From Sophora flavescens (lineage: Eukaryota; Streptophyta; Magnoliopsida; Fabales; Fabaceae), in contig CM061064.1 of NCBI GenBank assembly GCA_030762895.1, forward strand, positions 135,701,847 to 135,765,846: DNA of 64,000 nt, given 5' to 3'. The notes beneath the pieces were generated by a model, which saw nothing but the letters and a program-made list of their open reading frames with translations, made no database searches and had not been told where the DNA came from. Both the position numbers and the translations under genes were made by a program. Positions 48,051 through 60,964 of the stretch are shown here, in pieces. Position 1 is the first letter of the stretch. Each line of letters begins with the position of its first letter.

Positions 48051-48821
48051 CATTAATGGCTGCCCAGAACGAATTTATTGCATTTAATGGAGCCCCGCTT
48101 GAAGCCAACATTTGAAGGAATGTATCTAACGGATCTTAAATGCTTGAAGGCTATAAATACAGAATTCATTGAAGATGAAGATATATAATACACAGCATTA
48201 AAGAGCCATTACTCTGCATATTTATTTCTTCATTGTTTCAATCTGTATTCTTAAATCATTTGAAGTTATTGCGCAGTCTTTCCTAAGCTTACATTTAATC
48301 CACTCTGAGTGTTAGTGAAAGAACTGCCTGTCTGATTGTATTTATTACAAACAATTTTCTCAAACAAAATATGAGTGAGCCTGAAGAGGTTAGGTGAGCA
48401 AAGAATACTTGTCTTGGAGCCTGAAGAGGCTAGGTGTGCAAACAATACTTGGAGTCTGTAACCTGATTAGTTATAGTGGATAAAACTTGGTGCTGCCAAG
48501 GGATGGACGTAGCTCTTAGTGTTAAAGAATGAACCAGGATAAATAGTTGTTTTAATCTTTCTTCCCTTAAACTCTTTAGTTGCTTTGATTATATTATCTG
48601 CTTTCTAACTAAAGGGGTTAAAGTGTGAATATCAAACTTGTTTTCAAGTTGTGTGCTTGTGTGTTTCTCTGTTAAAATCACACCAGACAGGTCACCTGTA
48701 TGTGCAGTGCTTTCACACTTGTCTGAACCTAGCTTCTGTATGTGAAAAGTTTTCAACTTTATTTTAATTTCTGATAAACACAATTCAACCCCCCTTCTCA
48801 TGTTTATAGTTGTCTATTTCA
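48051..48821 (+). repeat. C3 5' LTR, second part
   Basis: Resumes after A2 with the second catta and ends TCTATTTCA before the PBS. It contains two AGCCTGAAGAGGCT-type boxes (48378-48391 and 48418-48431), each followed by a TAGGTGTGCAAACAATACTT block. Confidence 0.88.
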
Positions 48822-48823
48822 AT

Positions 48824-48835
48824 TGGTATCAGAGC
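48824..48835 (+). other. C3 primer-binding site (tRNA-Met)
   Basis: TGGTATCAGAGC, two bases after the LTR end, a perfect initiator tRNA-Met match. Confidence 0.93.
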
Positions 48836-48891
48836 TCAGCCTCGAGGTTGAGCATCTAACAGTGGAGAGGTAAAGGTCCTGAAGAATAGAC

Positions 48892-49448
48892 ATGACTGTT
48901 GGAGCTAGTTCAAGTGGGAGCCACCAGACCGAAGGAGCTTCTCTAACCAGACCTCCATTCTTCAATGGAGAAAACTACAACTATTGGAAATATAGATTTC
49001 AATGGTTGATTCTATCTATAAACTCTGATCTCTGGGATGTCATCACTGATGGTCCATTCATTCCTAAAAATGATGACAACACTGACAAGCCAAAAGCTCA
49101 CTGGACCCCTGCAGAAAAGACAAAATGGGAGCTGAATCACAAAGCCAGATACAACATCATTGTGCTCTCAGTCCTAAAGAATTTGAAAAAGTTTGATCAT
49201 GTGATTCTGCCAGAGAAATATGGGATACTTTAGCTGTGACACATGAAGGAACAACCAAGTTAAAGAATCAAAGATTACCATACTTGTCTGAAAGTATGAA
49301 CTGTTTCTCATGGAGGAAGAAGAATCTGTTGCTCAAATGATAGGAAGATTTCAAACTATCATCAATGGCCTAAAGTCTCTTGGTAAAATTTATACTAATG
49401 CTGAGAAGGTTGGAAAGATACTGAGAAGTCTACCTAAGTAGTGTTGAC
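48892..49448 (+). pseudogene. gag: C3 gag, 5' part, truncated by T2
   Basis: Starts at ATG 48892 (MTVGASSSGSHQTEG), about 56 bp after the PBS. RPPFFNGENYNYWKYRFQ marks the capsid start. The frame is open to 49233, then shifts; in other frames EIWDTLAVTHEGT, RKYELFLMEEEE and MIGRFQTIINGLKSLG follow up to RSLPK, where a TAG and the T2 LTR end it. Confidence 0.9.
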
Positions 49449-49807
49449 TGAGACGCCCCGACATCCCATTAAAGAAAAACCCAAAATTATAAAAGCTTAA
49501 TCGTGTTATTAGCGTTACGTGGTTATTTTAAAACAGTGGAAAAATTTAAAACTCAAAACTAAAAAAATATCATACAGATATATCAACATATACATACATA
49601 CATGCATCAATATATGCATCACCTCCTGGTACAGTAATGTAAAGGGAATCCCCTCAGTAGGATCCCAATATGTACAAACTGAAAACATAACAAAAATATA
49701 TCAAAATACTGAAGGAAAGATGCATCACTGACTCTCAACACCCAGTCCCCTCTCAAAATACATGAAAACCTCTCACACACCTACATAGATAGCATTGGCC
49801 TGAGCTA

Positions 49808-50410
49808 TCAGAAATTACTACCCTCGCTACCACCCTGGGGTCTCGACGGTCCAGCTACTCCTCCGCTACCACTGGAAGAGCTCCTATCTGAAGGCCTCTG
49901 AAACATCCGTCGATAGACTCTGCTATCTCGGGAAGGCAACCTGGAGGACACTCTGGAAGACTCTAACCCTGTGGCTCTAACCTCAGGAGGTGCGGGTGCC
50001 TCCGGAGTAGGCATTGGGTCAGGAACTGGTACTATGGGGTCCTCCTCTGGCACTGGTGCAAGCACAGGCTTCGGTATGGGTGGTGGTGCTGGTGCAGGTC
50101 CTGGTCTTGGCACAAGTACCTCAAATGGTATCATGAAAGGAACTAGCGCAATATCCGGCATTGGCAATAACTGCGAGTCTGGATGTCCGATAGGGAAGGG
50201 GAATGTTTGGCCGACCCGGAAGGTACCAACCAAATCTAAAGGCGCTCCCTGTCCAAACCCAGTAGTCACCGAGACTGGACCCGTGTAGATTGCAAAGCTG
50301 GTGACGGGGTCCACGAGCCACCCGTTGGGATCGATGAACTCAAACTCAAAGCTCCCCGTGAGAGGGAACCCTGCCTCCTGTGTCATCCAGGGGTGATCCC
50401 AGTTTGCCAT
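49808..50410 (-). CDS. LTR-encoded 200-aa proline-rich protein, unknown function
   Basis: Intact frame from ATG 50408-50410 (MANWDHPWMTQE). Residues about 1-85 look globular, with FEFIDPNGWLVDP, YTGPVSVTTGFG and FPFPIGHP. Residues 85-145 are rich in Pro, Ala and Val with an EEDP word. The C-terminus is rich in Arg, Ser and Gly and probably disordered. No signal peptide or membrane helix. It resembles no retroelement protein I know. The copy in the other LTR (58872-59474) has the same length, no indels and about 85 percent identity by eye. The place in the LTR matches the S1 ORF. A candidate splice acceptor, GTAATTTAG on minus, ends 15 bases before the ATG. Whether it is translated is unknown. 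Confidence 0.6.
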   Translation of the reverse strand: MANWDHPWMTQEAGFPLTGSFEFEFIDPNGWLVDPVTSFAIYTGPVSVTTGFGQGAPLDLVGTFRVGQTFPFPIGHPDSQLLPMPDIALVPFMIPFEVLVPRPGPAPAPPPIPKPVLAPVPEEDPIVPVPDPMPTPEAPAPPEVRATGLESSRVSSRLPSRDSRVYRRMFQRPSDRSSSSGSGGVAGPSRPQGGSEGSNF

Positions 50411-50572
50411 CCTCTCGTTCAGGATCTAAATTACAAAAATAAAATAAAACAAGCACCACAGAAAAAGGAAAGGGGATAAGAAACTATTTAACATCATATG
50501 TGGAAAGGGTTTAGCAACATTTAATTTTATAACATCATAAACATACTGAACATCCATCTCCACAAATTTATG

Positions 50573-50576
<4 letters not shown>

Positions 50577-50664
<88 letters not shown>
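50577..50664. repeat. (TA)n microsatellite in the T2 3' LTR
   Basis: An 88-bp pure TA tract. The matching place in the 5' LTR (61127-61165) has only 39 bp, so slippage happened after insertion. Confidence 0.95.
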
Positions 50665-50665
<1 letters not shown>

Positions 50666-51205
50666 CCACAATCATCCTCGAAAACATCTATTATTTTCCT
50701 CTACCCTCCATCATGATGCAATGCAATGCTATATGTATCACCAGGTTCGGCCACATATCCGGATATCCACCACCACACGTCTCCAAAGTCCCCGGCGCAC
50801 ATCCTTGTCCGCGGAGGGAGGATGCCCATGCAAAGCAATGGAACTATAGTTGCACAATACACGTCAGTGCATATCTCGAACCCCGGGAATTCACCTTCCG
50901 AGGAATCAAACCCCACAGACCATGTTTCAGGTCAACCATATGATAATATCACAGACCATGTTTCAGGTCACCCCCTAGTGCCTTAACCTCTCATCACTAT
51001 CTCATAAATAACCTCAACAATAATCTCATCTCATCATTGTCATCACCATATCACAATAATCATCTCGGCTAAGCACTACTAACACATGTAGTATGAATCC
51101 CCCACATACATCACCATGACTCATCATGTCTTATGATTATTCAATCTCTAAGCACAATCATTACCATCATACCAACATGTCATCATTACCATCATTTCCA
51201 AATAA

Positions 51206-51209
<4 letters not shown>

Positions 51210-51258
<49 letters not shown>
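51210..51258. repeat. (TA)n microsatellite
   Basis: A 49-bp TA tract in the T2 3' LTR. The 5' LTR has no such tract at its equivalent position (about 61797-61810), so this one expanded in a single copy. Confidence 0.93.
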
Positions 51259-51259
<1 letters not shown>

Positions 51260-52003
51260 CACAATTAATCCAACAACTCATCGTATAATCAGCCAAATAC
51301 AATAACAGCAAGCCAGTCCAATCAGTCAAAGCAGTACAAAACAGTCAACATCAATAATAAAATATTATATTTTATACATAACGGCGATAAACGTACAATT
51401 CCAATATCATCATCGGTACCACTAAGTAGTCCCCAATGTGATATTGACATTATCCATTACTCGCTCTCTAGTAGGGTTTAGGTCGCCCTACGCCATTATC
51501 GAAATAAATGCCACTTTGTCGTTTCCGACGTTAGATGGCTTCTTTCCCCCACCTGGAAAGTTGTACGACAACTTGAACGTCACGGAATGAGCGTCCCCTC
51601 TTCGCTCTCAATTCTGCCTCGTCAAGAACCATGGCCTCCGAGCCTCCAAAATTTCACCTAAACATCACATTGTGAAGAGCACGTTACAAGGAGTTCTAAT
51701 TCGAAGATGGAATCGAAATCCAATAATCGAAACTAAAGATAATTCAAATACCGTAACCGACGGCATTTCGACATAAAAGAGGGTAGAAATTACTTCCACT
51801 AGAAAAGAAAAGAAGGGTAGGGAAGTGAAGTGAAGGTATCGTCGTCACGAACACAACCACGTGCTCGGATTCGTAACGGGACGATCGAATTGCTCTAACT
51901 CTCTTCTTGAAGCACTCTCTCTCCAACTCTCTTACTCTTTCTCTCTCTAACTCACCCTTTCTGCCTGTGTTTTTCTCTGTACTCCGCTCTCTATTTTTCA
52001 TAT

Positions 52004-52034
52004 GGGACTAAGTGAGTTATGTCACTTAAGTCCC
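52004..52034 (-). promoter_or_regulatory. U3 hairpin in T2 (GGGACT...AGTCCC)
   Basis: GGGACT-A-AGTGA, 6-base loop, TCACTT-A-AGTCCC: arms pair almost perfectly over 12-13 bp. It lies downstream of the dyad array on minus, at a place similar to the S1/S2 palindrome relative to the promoter. Confidence 0.55.
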
Positions 52035-52049
52035 ATTTTTATTTTGCTG

Positions 52050-52280
52050 ACTTACACGCCCATGCTTGAGCGTGGGAATTGCCACGCTTGAGCGTGGGAG
52101 GCAGGTATGCCACCACGCCATGCAACCTATCACAAGATGCCACGTGTGCTCCATTTGACATGTCGAGGTCAACGCCAGAGCTGGTCTGGTTGACTAGGGC
52201 GCTTGATCGTTGATATAGTCACACTTAAGCATTCCGTGGATGCTTGAGCGTTGGGTTTACCACGCTCGAGCATTGACCAT
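52050..52280 (-). repeat. Dyad array CACGCTTGAGCGTG in T2 U3
   Basis: Five or so degenerate copies: about 52058-52074, 52082-52098, 52200-52215, 52233-52248 and 52259-52272. The best is a perfect dyad, CACGCT-TG-AGCGTG. The spacing is irregular. Confidence 0.75.
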
Positions 52281-52617
52281 TGACCAGAAGACGTTTGGTC
52301 GTCTTCTGAGTCCGTTCGACGTCCGATTGACCTCAAAAATGCCTAATCTCAATCATAACGCCAAATTTCTTGTCTCACACTCAAAAACCTTAAAGACGAT
52401 AAATTGGGAAACCCTAAGAATCGTGTACGTTCAAACTCACTCTAGGTGGTTGCGTATTTTCCATGCAAGGGTTCCTAGACCTCAAACAACCTCTTAACTA
52501 TGTAATCCAATTCTGAAACATAATCCTCTTACGTAAACAAAACATAAAATCAAGGATGTTAATTTCTACCTCCCTAAAAAGAAATTCCGTCCTCTGAATT
52601 TGCATACCTGAAAACAA

Positions 52618-55600
52618 GTGGGGATACTGCTGCTGCATGTCCGCCTCACGCTCCCAACTAGAATCTCCTGTTAAATCATCTCAAATGACCTTAACCAGGG
52701 GAATTTGTTTACTGTGGAGTTCTTTAATCCTTCTATCTGCAATCTTAATCGATAAAGCCTCATATTCTAGATTCTCTCGGAGTTGTATGGACTCAGGCTC
52801 AATGATATGGGAAGGATCTGGATAGTATTTTCTCAACTGAGAAACATGGAAGACATCGTGAAGGTTGGAAAGGTTAGGCGGTCAGGCTATATGGTAAGCT
52901 ACTGGACCAATTCATCGAAGAATCTGAAATGGTCCAATGAGTCGGGGAGAAATCTTTCTAGACTTCATAGCTCTACCAATTCCAGTCTTCGGAGAAACTC
53001 TCAAAAACACGTGATCATCTTCTTGAAACTCTAAGGGTTTCCTCCTCTTGTTACTGTAGCTCATCTACCTATCATGTGCTTCCTTCATTTTCTCTCTTCT
53101 TTTCCTGACTTGTTCCGTGGTTTGTTGTACCACATCAAGACCCAACACTTGGCTCTCGCCAGTCTCATACCAACACAACGGGGTCCTACACTTTCTCCCA
53201 TGCATAGCCTTATACGGTGCCATCCCAATACTGTTGTGGAAACTGTTATTGTAGGAGAACTCAATCAAAGGTAAGAACTCATCCCAACTACCCACATGTT
53301 CCAACACACAGGCTCTTAAAAGACCCTCTAATGATTGAATTGTTCTCTCTGACTGTCCATCCGTCTGAGGATGATAAGCAGAACGCATCCTCAACTTGGT
53401 TCCCAAAGCATTGTGTAACTGACTCCAAAATCTAAATGTAAATCTAGGATCTCAGTCGGAGACAATACTCGACGGCTCACCGTGCAACCTCACCACTTCC
53501 TTGATGTAGATCTGGGTCAACTTCTCAAGACCATAACTCTCACCAATAGGTAAAAAGTGAGTACACTTCATCAACCTATCAATGATAACCCAAATTGCAT
53601 CAAACTTCTCTGGAGTTCGTGGTAATCCAACCACAAAATCCATTGATATACTATCCCATTTCCATTCTGGGATATCCAAAGACTGCAACAACCCAGCAGG
53701 CTTCTGATGCTCTATCTTAGCTTTCTGACAAACCAAACAAGATAGAACATACTCCGCCACTTCTTTCTTCATCTTTGGCCACCAAAACATCTTTTTCAAG
53801 TCCTGATACATCTTGGTGGCTCCTGGGTGAAAACTCAGCTTACTCTTATGTGCCTCCTCTAAGATCATCTTCCTAAACTCTAAATCCTCTGGCACACATA
53901 TTCGATCTCTAAACCTTAACACACCATCGGGTCCTCTCCTAAACTCTGAAACCTTACCCTCATCTATGCCTCTACTCAGCTCTTGCAGATATTCATCTTG
54001 ACCCTGCTTAATCCTAAGGTCTCTCAAAAACTCACTACTGATGGTGATAATACCTAAGCATATTCTATCCTCAATCAAATCCATTCCTAAGTTCATATCT
54101 CTAAACTATTCAAGAAACTCCATCTCTTTCACCATCATTGCGGACACATGTAAAGATTTCTTACTCAGTGTATCTGTCACAACATTCGCTTTCCCTGGAT
54201 GGTATTGAAGATCAAACTCATAATCCTTAATGAATTCCATCCATCTCCTTTGCCTCATGATCAGCTCCTTCTGATCAAACAGGTACTTTAAACTCTTGTG
54301 ATCGCTGAACACATTAAACTTAGCTCCATAAAGATAATGTCGACATATCGTCAATGCAAACACTATTACTGCCAACTCCAGATCATGGGTTGGATAGTTC
54401 CTTCCATGAATCCTCAATTGTCGGGAAGCATAACCCACAACTCTTCCCTCTTACATCAAAACACAACCCAATCCTTGATATGACGTGTCATAGTACACAT
54501 CAAACTGTCCTAAAGGATCTGGTAATGTCAGCACTGGAGACATAGTCAACTTCTCCTTTAGCTTTTGGAAGCTCTCTTCACACTTTTCTGTCCAGACAAA
54601 CGTCGTACCCTTTCTTGTTAACTGCGTCATAGGCAACGTAATCTTCGAGAAACCTCCAATAAACCTCTGGTAGTACCCAGCTAACCCTCAGAAATTCCTC
54701 ACCTAACTCACTGACTTAGGCCTCTCCCACTTAATCACAGCCTCTACCTTAACCGGATCAACTGCTATCCCTTCTTTATTGATTATATGACCTAAAAACT
54801 GCACTTCCTCTAACCAAAATTCAAACTTTGATAGCTTCGGATACAACTACCTATCTCTCAACACTTGCAACACAAATCTCAGGTGTTCCTAGTGTTCCCC
54901 CCGTGAATGGGAATAGATAAGAATATCATCTATGAACACCACTACAAACTTGTCGAGGAACAGTCTAAAGATCATGTTCATGCAATCCATGAACACTGCT
55001 GGAGCATTAGTCACACCAAACGGCATAACCAAGTACTCATAGTGTCCGTACCTCGTCCTAAAAGTTGTCTTGGGTATATCCTCCTTCTTCACCCTATTCT
55101 GATGGTATCTCGATCTTAAATCGATCTTAGAAAACACTGAAACTCCCTTAAACTGATCCATCAGATCATCTATCCTAGGAAACAAATACTTATTCTTGAT
55201 TGTTACCTTGTTTAACTGGCTATAATCCGTACACAACCTAGAACTTCCATCCTTCTTCTTCACAAACAACATTGGTGCTCCCCACGGTGAAACACTCAGT
55301 CTGATAAATTCCTTCTTCATCATATCATCCAATCGTTTCTTTAACTCTGCCAACTCCACAGGTGACATCCGATAAGGAGCTACTGATATAGGTCCTGTCC
55401 CTGGTATGAGATCTATAGTGAATTCAACTTCCCTTTCTGGTGGCAAACCTGGAACATCAGGAGAAAAAACCTCAGGAAACTCTCTCACGATAGGCATAGA
55501 ATCTATACTCAGGGTCTCAGCTTCCAAAGAGAAAAGCATCACATACTGATAAGAATCGTCACTCCTCATTGTTGCTCCTTCATTGGCTGATACTATACTA

Positions 55601-55826
55601 GAAGGCTCAAGAAAAGATAGGGTCTTTTAGGAAGAATCTAACATTACATGGTTAGCCGAAAGCCAATCCATGCCAAGAATAACATCTATCTATTGCATAG
55701 GCAAACAGATAAGATCCACAAGGAATGTCCTATTTTCAATAACTATAGGACACTGTAGGCAAACAGACATAGTGATCAAAGAATCACTAGTCGGGGTCGA
55801 TACTATAAGAGTATATGGTAGCTAGG
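52618..55826 (-). pseudogene. pol: T2 pol: protease C-term, RT, RNase H, integrase, chromodomain-like tail
   Basis: Read on minus. 55569-55826 holds the protease end (DVILGMDWLSANHV, preceded by a stop). RT (54889-55569) has YRMSPVELAELKK, FVKKKDGSSRLC and the catalytic FIDDILIYS. RNase H (54106-54640) has FVWTEKCEESFQKLK and FSDHKSLKYLF, with stops between it and RT. Integrase (53065-54096) has the H/H/C/C zinc region (HKSKLSFHPG, CLVCQKAK), MDFVVGLP, VSD and GQSERTIQSLE for the D,D,E triad; a stop at 53452 splits it. The tail (52618-53064) gives GPFQILRRIGPVAY, then DPSHIIEPESIQLRENLEYE and WEREADMQQQYPHLF, typical of Tekay chromodomain-type ends. Confidence 0.93.
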
Positions 55827-57010
<1,184 letters not shown>

Positions 57011-57015
57011 CTAGG

Positions 57016-58302
57016 AAATGGGTAAATGTAAATGATCTACACACTCATGCAAAATAAACAAATGTGTAGCCCCTGAGTAAAACAACACACGTGGGAGTCT
57101 GCCAGATAGTAAACACATACCTTGAATAAGATCTGCAGACTGAGAGGATTCAGATCCTCTCACAGTAAACACCCTCCATGTGGCCTAAGGTCTGGCTGTC
57201 TATTGTCCTGCTGCTGGAACTCCTCTCCCAGCTCCACCTCTGGAAGTATTGGCTCCTCTGCTGGTAGCTGGTTGTTGTTGTCCTGCTCTCTGCCTGTACT
57301 CCCTAGCAAAATGACCTGGTTTTCCACAGATGAAACAACCAGATCCCTCTAAACACTCCCTGATATAATGTGGACCTCCGCATCTGAAACAAATTGGGCC
57401 TCTCTGCTGCTAGCCCTCTCTGCTAACTGGTGTTGCTGCGATAACTGGTATTGATGGTGCAAATGTCTGAGTGCTCTGCCTTGGAACCTCTATATCCTAT
57501 CCTCTGATGACCTGCCCTAGAAGGACCCCCACTCCGCTGCTGCCTCAACTTTGCAGCCTGCTTCTGGTCCATACTCTCAATGGCACTGCACCTCTCTACT
57601 AGCTAGGGAAAAATCAGAATATCCAAGGGCACTATAGCCCTCCTCAACTCGTGCATCAAACCCTCCTCAAATCTCCGGCACATCCAATCCTCGTCTGGAA
57701 ACCTCTGGTAAAACTCAAAACTGTATCAAGGCCTCAAATATTGTCGCATAGTCCCCAACAGACATGTCCCCCTGTCGGAGACTCATGAACTCCCTCTCCT
57801 TCTCGCGTATGACCAACCGTGGGAAGTAATTCTCAAAGAAACATCCCTGAACAAATCCCAACATATGAATTGCCTCTGCCTCTAGCAACCTTCTCTTGCC
57901 TCTCCACCAATACTCTGCTCCTCCTGTCATCTGTGCATCTCATGGTGTCAAAGATCTTCTCCATCTCCTGTGTCCACCACTGTACCCGCTCTGGGTCATA
58001 ATCCCCTCAGAACTGTGGTGGCTTACCTTTCAGAAAGGTAGCCAACCCTGCGTCCTCAGCCTCAGCAGCTTTCCTCATATCCTGGTACTCCTGTAACTCT
58101 ACATCCTATGAGCATTCTGTTGCGCCTGCTGCAATAGAGCGGATGCTAACTCACGGATAGTCTAGAGAGTCTCAAATGACTCCCCTCCACCTCCAGCTCC
58201 TACCTCAGGCTGATGCGCATCCTCAATACCTACTCTAGGGTCTCCCTCTATAGCTCTACCACCACCACGTCTACCACGTCCTCGTCCTCTGCCTCGAGCC
58301 AT
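57016..58302 (-). pseudogene. gag-pro: T2 gag and protease N-terminus, broken
   Basis: Starts at ATG 58300-58302 with an Arg/Gly-rich N-terminus (MARGRGRGRGRRGGGR), usual for Tekay Gag. The capsid part gives WWTQEMEKIF and then 57715-57930 (EYWWRGKRRLL, REFMSLRQGDMSVGDYA). Two knuckles lie at about 57310-57400: CFRCGGPHYIREC and CFICGKPGHFARE. Protease begins near 57100 with LFYSGATHLF, where the catalytic Asp of D-S-G has become Tyr. Stops and frameshifts occur throughout. S4 cuts it at 57015. Confidence 0.9.
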
Positions 58303-58497
58303 GATACTGTTAAAAGAAATCATTAGCCCACATCAATATGACATATAATACTACATAAACTAGAATATAAATACTATATGTCATAGAAATGTCGCATTCG
58401 GACTCACTACCCAACTTCAAAGCATAGTCGTTATCCAGTGAGGATTCAACAAAAATGGCCAGTACACCCTATCTCACAGTCCGATTAGAACCGACCT

Positions 58498-58509
58498 GCT
58501 CTGATAACA
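58498..58509 (-). other. T2 primer-binding site
   Basis: On minus TGTTATCAGAGC, a tRNA-Met-type PBS with one change, five bases from the LTR end at 58515. Confidence 0.85.
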
Positions 58510-58871
58510 CAAAATGAGAAGCCCCGACACCTCATTAAAGAAAAACCCAAAATTATAAAAGCTTAATCGTGTTATTATTATTACACAGTTATTTTAAAAC
58601 AGCGAAAAAATTTAAAACTTAAACCTAAACAAATATCATACAGATATATCAACATATACATACATACATGCATCAATATATACATCACCTCCTGGAATAG
58701 TACTGTAAAGGGAATCCCCTCAGTAGGATCCTAATATGTACAAACTGAAAACATAACAAAAATACATCAAAACACTAAAGGAAAGCTGCCTCACCGACTC
58801 TCAACATGCAGACACCTCTCAAAATACATGAAAACCACACACACCTACACAGATAACACTGACCTAAGCTA

Positions 58872-59474
58872 TCATAAACTACTACCCTTGCTACCATCCT
58901 GGGGTCTCGACGGTCCAGCTACTCCTCCGTTACCACTAGAAGAGCTCCTATCTGAAGGCCTCTGAAACATCCGTTGGTAGACTCTGCTATCTTGGGAAGG
59001 CAGCCTGGAGGACACTGTGGAAGACTCCAACCCTATGGCTCTAACCTCAGGAGGTGCGGGTGCCTCCAGAGCAGGCATCGAGTCAGGAACTGGTACTATA
59101 AGGTCCTCCTCTGGCACTGGTGCAACCATAGGCTCCGGTGCAGGTGTCGGTGCTGGTGCAGGTCCTAGTCCTGGCACAAGTACCTCAAAAGGTACCATAA
59201 AAAGAACTGGTGCCATATCTGGCATTGGCGGTAATTGTGCGTCCGGATGTCCGATAGGGAAGGGGAATGTTTGGCCAACCCGGAAGGTACCAACCAAACC
59301 TAAAGGTGCTCCCTGTCCGAACCCAGTAGTCACCGAGACTGGACCCGTGTACACTGCAAAGCGGGTTACGGGGTCCACGAGCCACCCGTTGGGATCGATG
59401 AACTCGAACTCAAAGGTCCCCGTGAGAGGGAACCCTTCCTCCTGAGTCATCCAAGGGTTATCCCAGTGTGCCAT
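58872..59474 (-). CDS. LTR-encoded 200-aa proline-rich protein, second copy
   Basis: The 5'-LTR copy of the ORF at 49808-50410, starting at ATG 59472-59474 (MAHWDNPWMTQEE). The frame is open for all 200 codons with about 30 substitutions and no indels. The N-terminal 75 residues are the best conserved and the Pro-rich middle the least. S5 inserted exactly at the start codon; its target repeat gccat includes the complement of ATG, so a start codon remains on both sides, but the leader is now S5 sequence. An in-frame extension of 12 codons into S5 is not original. Confidence 0.55.
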   Translation of the reverse strand: MAHWDNPWMTQEEGFPLTGTFEFEFIDPNGWLVDPVTRFAVYTGPVSVTTGFGQGAPLGLVGTFRVGQTFPFPIGHPDAQLPPMPDMAPVLFMVPFEVLVPGLGPAPAPTPAPEPMVAPVPEEDLIVPVPDSMPALEAPAPPEVRAIGLESSTVSSRLPSQDSRVYQRMFQRPSDRSSSSGNGGVAGPSRPQDGSKGSSL

Positions 59475-60328
59475 TGTTGTGACGCCGGCAAGTGTACCGG
59501 GTCGTCGCAAGTAATAAAAATAACACGGTAAGTAATTACCGAGGTCGAACTCAGGGATAGGGTTACCAATTCGACTAATCCGCGGGAAATCCGATACGTT
59601 TGGTCAAGTTACATAAAGGTGGTTGAGAGAGAGAGATTAATGTCTAAAATTCAATTAACGAATCTAATAAACTAATTAACTAAAAATCAGAAATTAAAAT
59701 ATCCAAGGTCACAAATCCACCTACCCAATATGTATTCCCAAGTGATGATGAATTCCTCCCTATGTTAAATTACTATGTCAACCGGGACCCCTGAATTCTC
59801 CTAAATCTACGGTCGTGCTCATTAGGACGTATTCGACGATTGGATTAATTACTTGCAGGTCTCGTAATCCTAATCTCGAATTCTGTTAAACCTTGTTCCC
59901 TATATGGTTGCACTAATCTCCTAAATCCACTTTCGTGTTTATTATTCGATTAGTGATTCCAATTCAAGTTCTAAAACGTGAATCGCCGTTTGGCCTTAAC
60001 ACGTTTAACTAGTTAATCACGCAACACATATGATTAAGCATTCAAATCAGAATTGGAAAACATTAATTAAAAGAAGAGAAGGAAAACATACATCACATCG
60101 GATCTACACTGCCATGGGCGGCTTCATTGATCCCTCGGACGAAGGGATTAGTTCCTCATGCTCATAGACAAACACTTGGACATAATCACCATCGTAAAAT
60201 AAAAAGAAAAGAGAAAAGGAGACGCAGCTCCAAGGAGAAATAAGGATTCGCAACTACTGCCCTAACCTAAGTGGAAAACCTCCCTCTCAATTTGATCTGC
60301 CACAGCCTTTAAATAGGATTCCTGATCT

Positions 60329-60700
60329 GCGCTCGCTCACGAGGCGAGAATTAAAATTGGCGCGCTTTCAATTTGAACTCTCGCGAGGCGAAAGTGTGTT
60401 CGCGGGGCGAGTCTTCAATTCTAGGCTGTGACCTTCATCACGGCTGGGCCGTGATGGTCTCTGACTTCCAGGGTCTTCAAACTCTCGCGCGGCGAGATGC
60501 TTATCGCGGGGCGAGACTTCAAACCTTAAACTGTCACGGGCGTGGTCTTCATCACGGCTTTGCCGTGATGGTCTCTGTCTTGCAGGTCTTCATGATTCGC
60601 GGGGCGAACATATTCTCGCGTGGCGAGACAGAATTGATGACTTTTGCTTCTTTGTTGACCTTCAGTCTCGCGAGGCGAGCATACACTCGCGGGGCGAGTG
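60329..60700 (-). repeat. Mixed array of CTCGCGAGGCGAG and CACGGC...GCCGTG dyads in S5 U3
   Basis: Alternating GC-rich dyads: CTCGCGAGGCGA and CGCGGGGCGAG types (about 60330-60410, 60480-60515, 60595-60625, 60663-60700) interleaved with TCACGGCTGGGCCGTGATGG (60432-60452 and about 60550-60570), the latter akin to the A2 array. It starts about 12 bp upstream of the TATA-like box on minus. Confidence 0.88.
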
Positions 60701-60945
60701 TCTCCAGAAGTGCTTTTTCCACTGCTTCTTGACTTTCCTTGACTCCCGAAGCTTCACTTATTTAACCTGAAACACAAAAACACCCAAAAAGCGTAATTCT
60801 ATTCAAAATAACCTAAAAACTACACAAAATACGCAAAATGAGTCAAAGTCCAACTTAGGAACAAAACAAGGCAAATTTGGGCGAAAACGAGAGTGAACTC
60901 GAATAAATAGGCACATGAACCCTAGTTCTTCTAGTCATAAAACTA

Positions 60946-60964
60946 GATAAGCCAGAGGCTTATC
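60946..60964 (-). repeat. Perfect hairpin at the U3 end of S5
   Basis: GATAAGCC-AGA-GGCTTATC, 8-bp perfect arms, one base inside the LTR terminus. Confidence 0.8.

Larger units (their letters stand above)
40681..49448 (+). mobile_element. C3: SIRE-like Ty1/copia element, 5' part
   Basis: 5' LTR (40681-41255 plus 48051-48821, 1346 bp joined), PBS and the start of gag. A2 has inserted in the LTR and T2 truncates gag at 49448. Pol and the 3' LTR would lie beyond T2, outside the window. The Gag start is very close to that of C2. Confidence 0.9.
49449..52562 (-). repeat. T2 3' LTR, about 3.1 kb
   Basis: Outer end TGAGACGCCCC on plus; inner end next to the purine tract AGGGAGGTAGAAA (minus, 52563-52575), where the LTR start has decayed to TTAACATCC. 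It contains the LTR ORF (49808-50410), two (TA)n tracts (50577-50664, 51210-51258), a strong hairpin (52004-52034) and a CACGCTTGAGCGTG array (52050-52280). Confidence 0.88.

Noticed and set aside
49971..50288. Plus-strand Gly-rich ORFs opposite the LTR gene (also 59017-59445)
   Set aside because: Shadow of the proline-rich minus ORF; complement of Pro codons gives Gly.
50426..50849. Ile-Tyr repeat ORFs (also 55960-56261 and 60963-61172)
   Set aside because: Translation of (TA)n microsatellites.
60373..60732. 119-codon plus ORF with SRGAS-type repeats
   Set aside because: It follows the S5 dyad array, and the sense strand of the element is minus.
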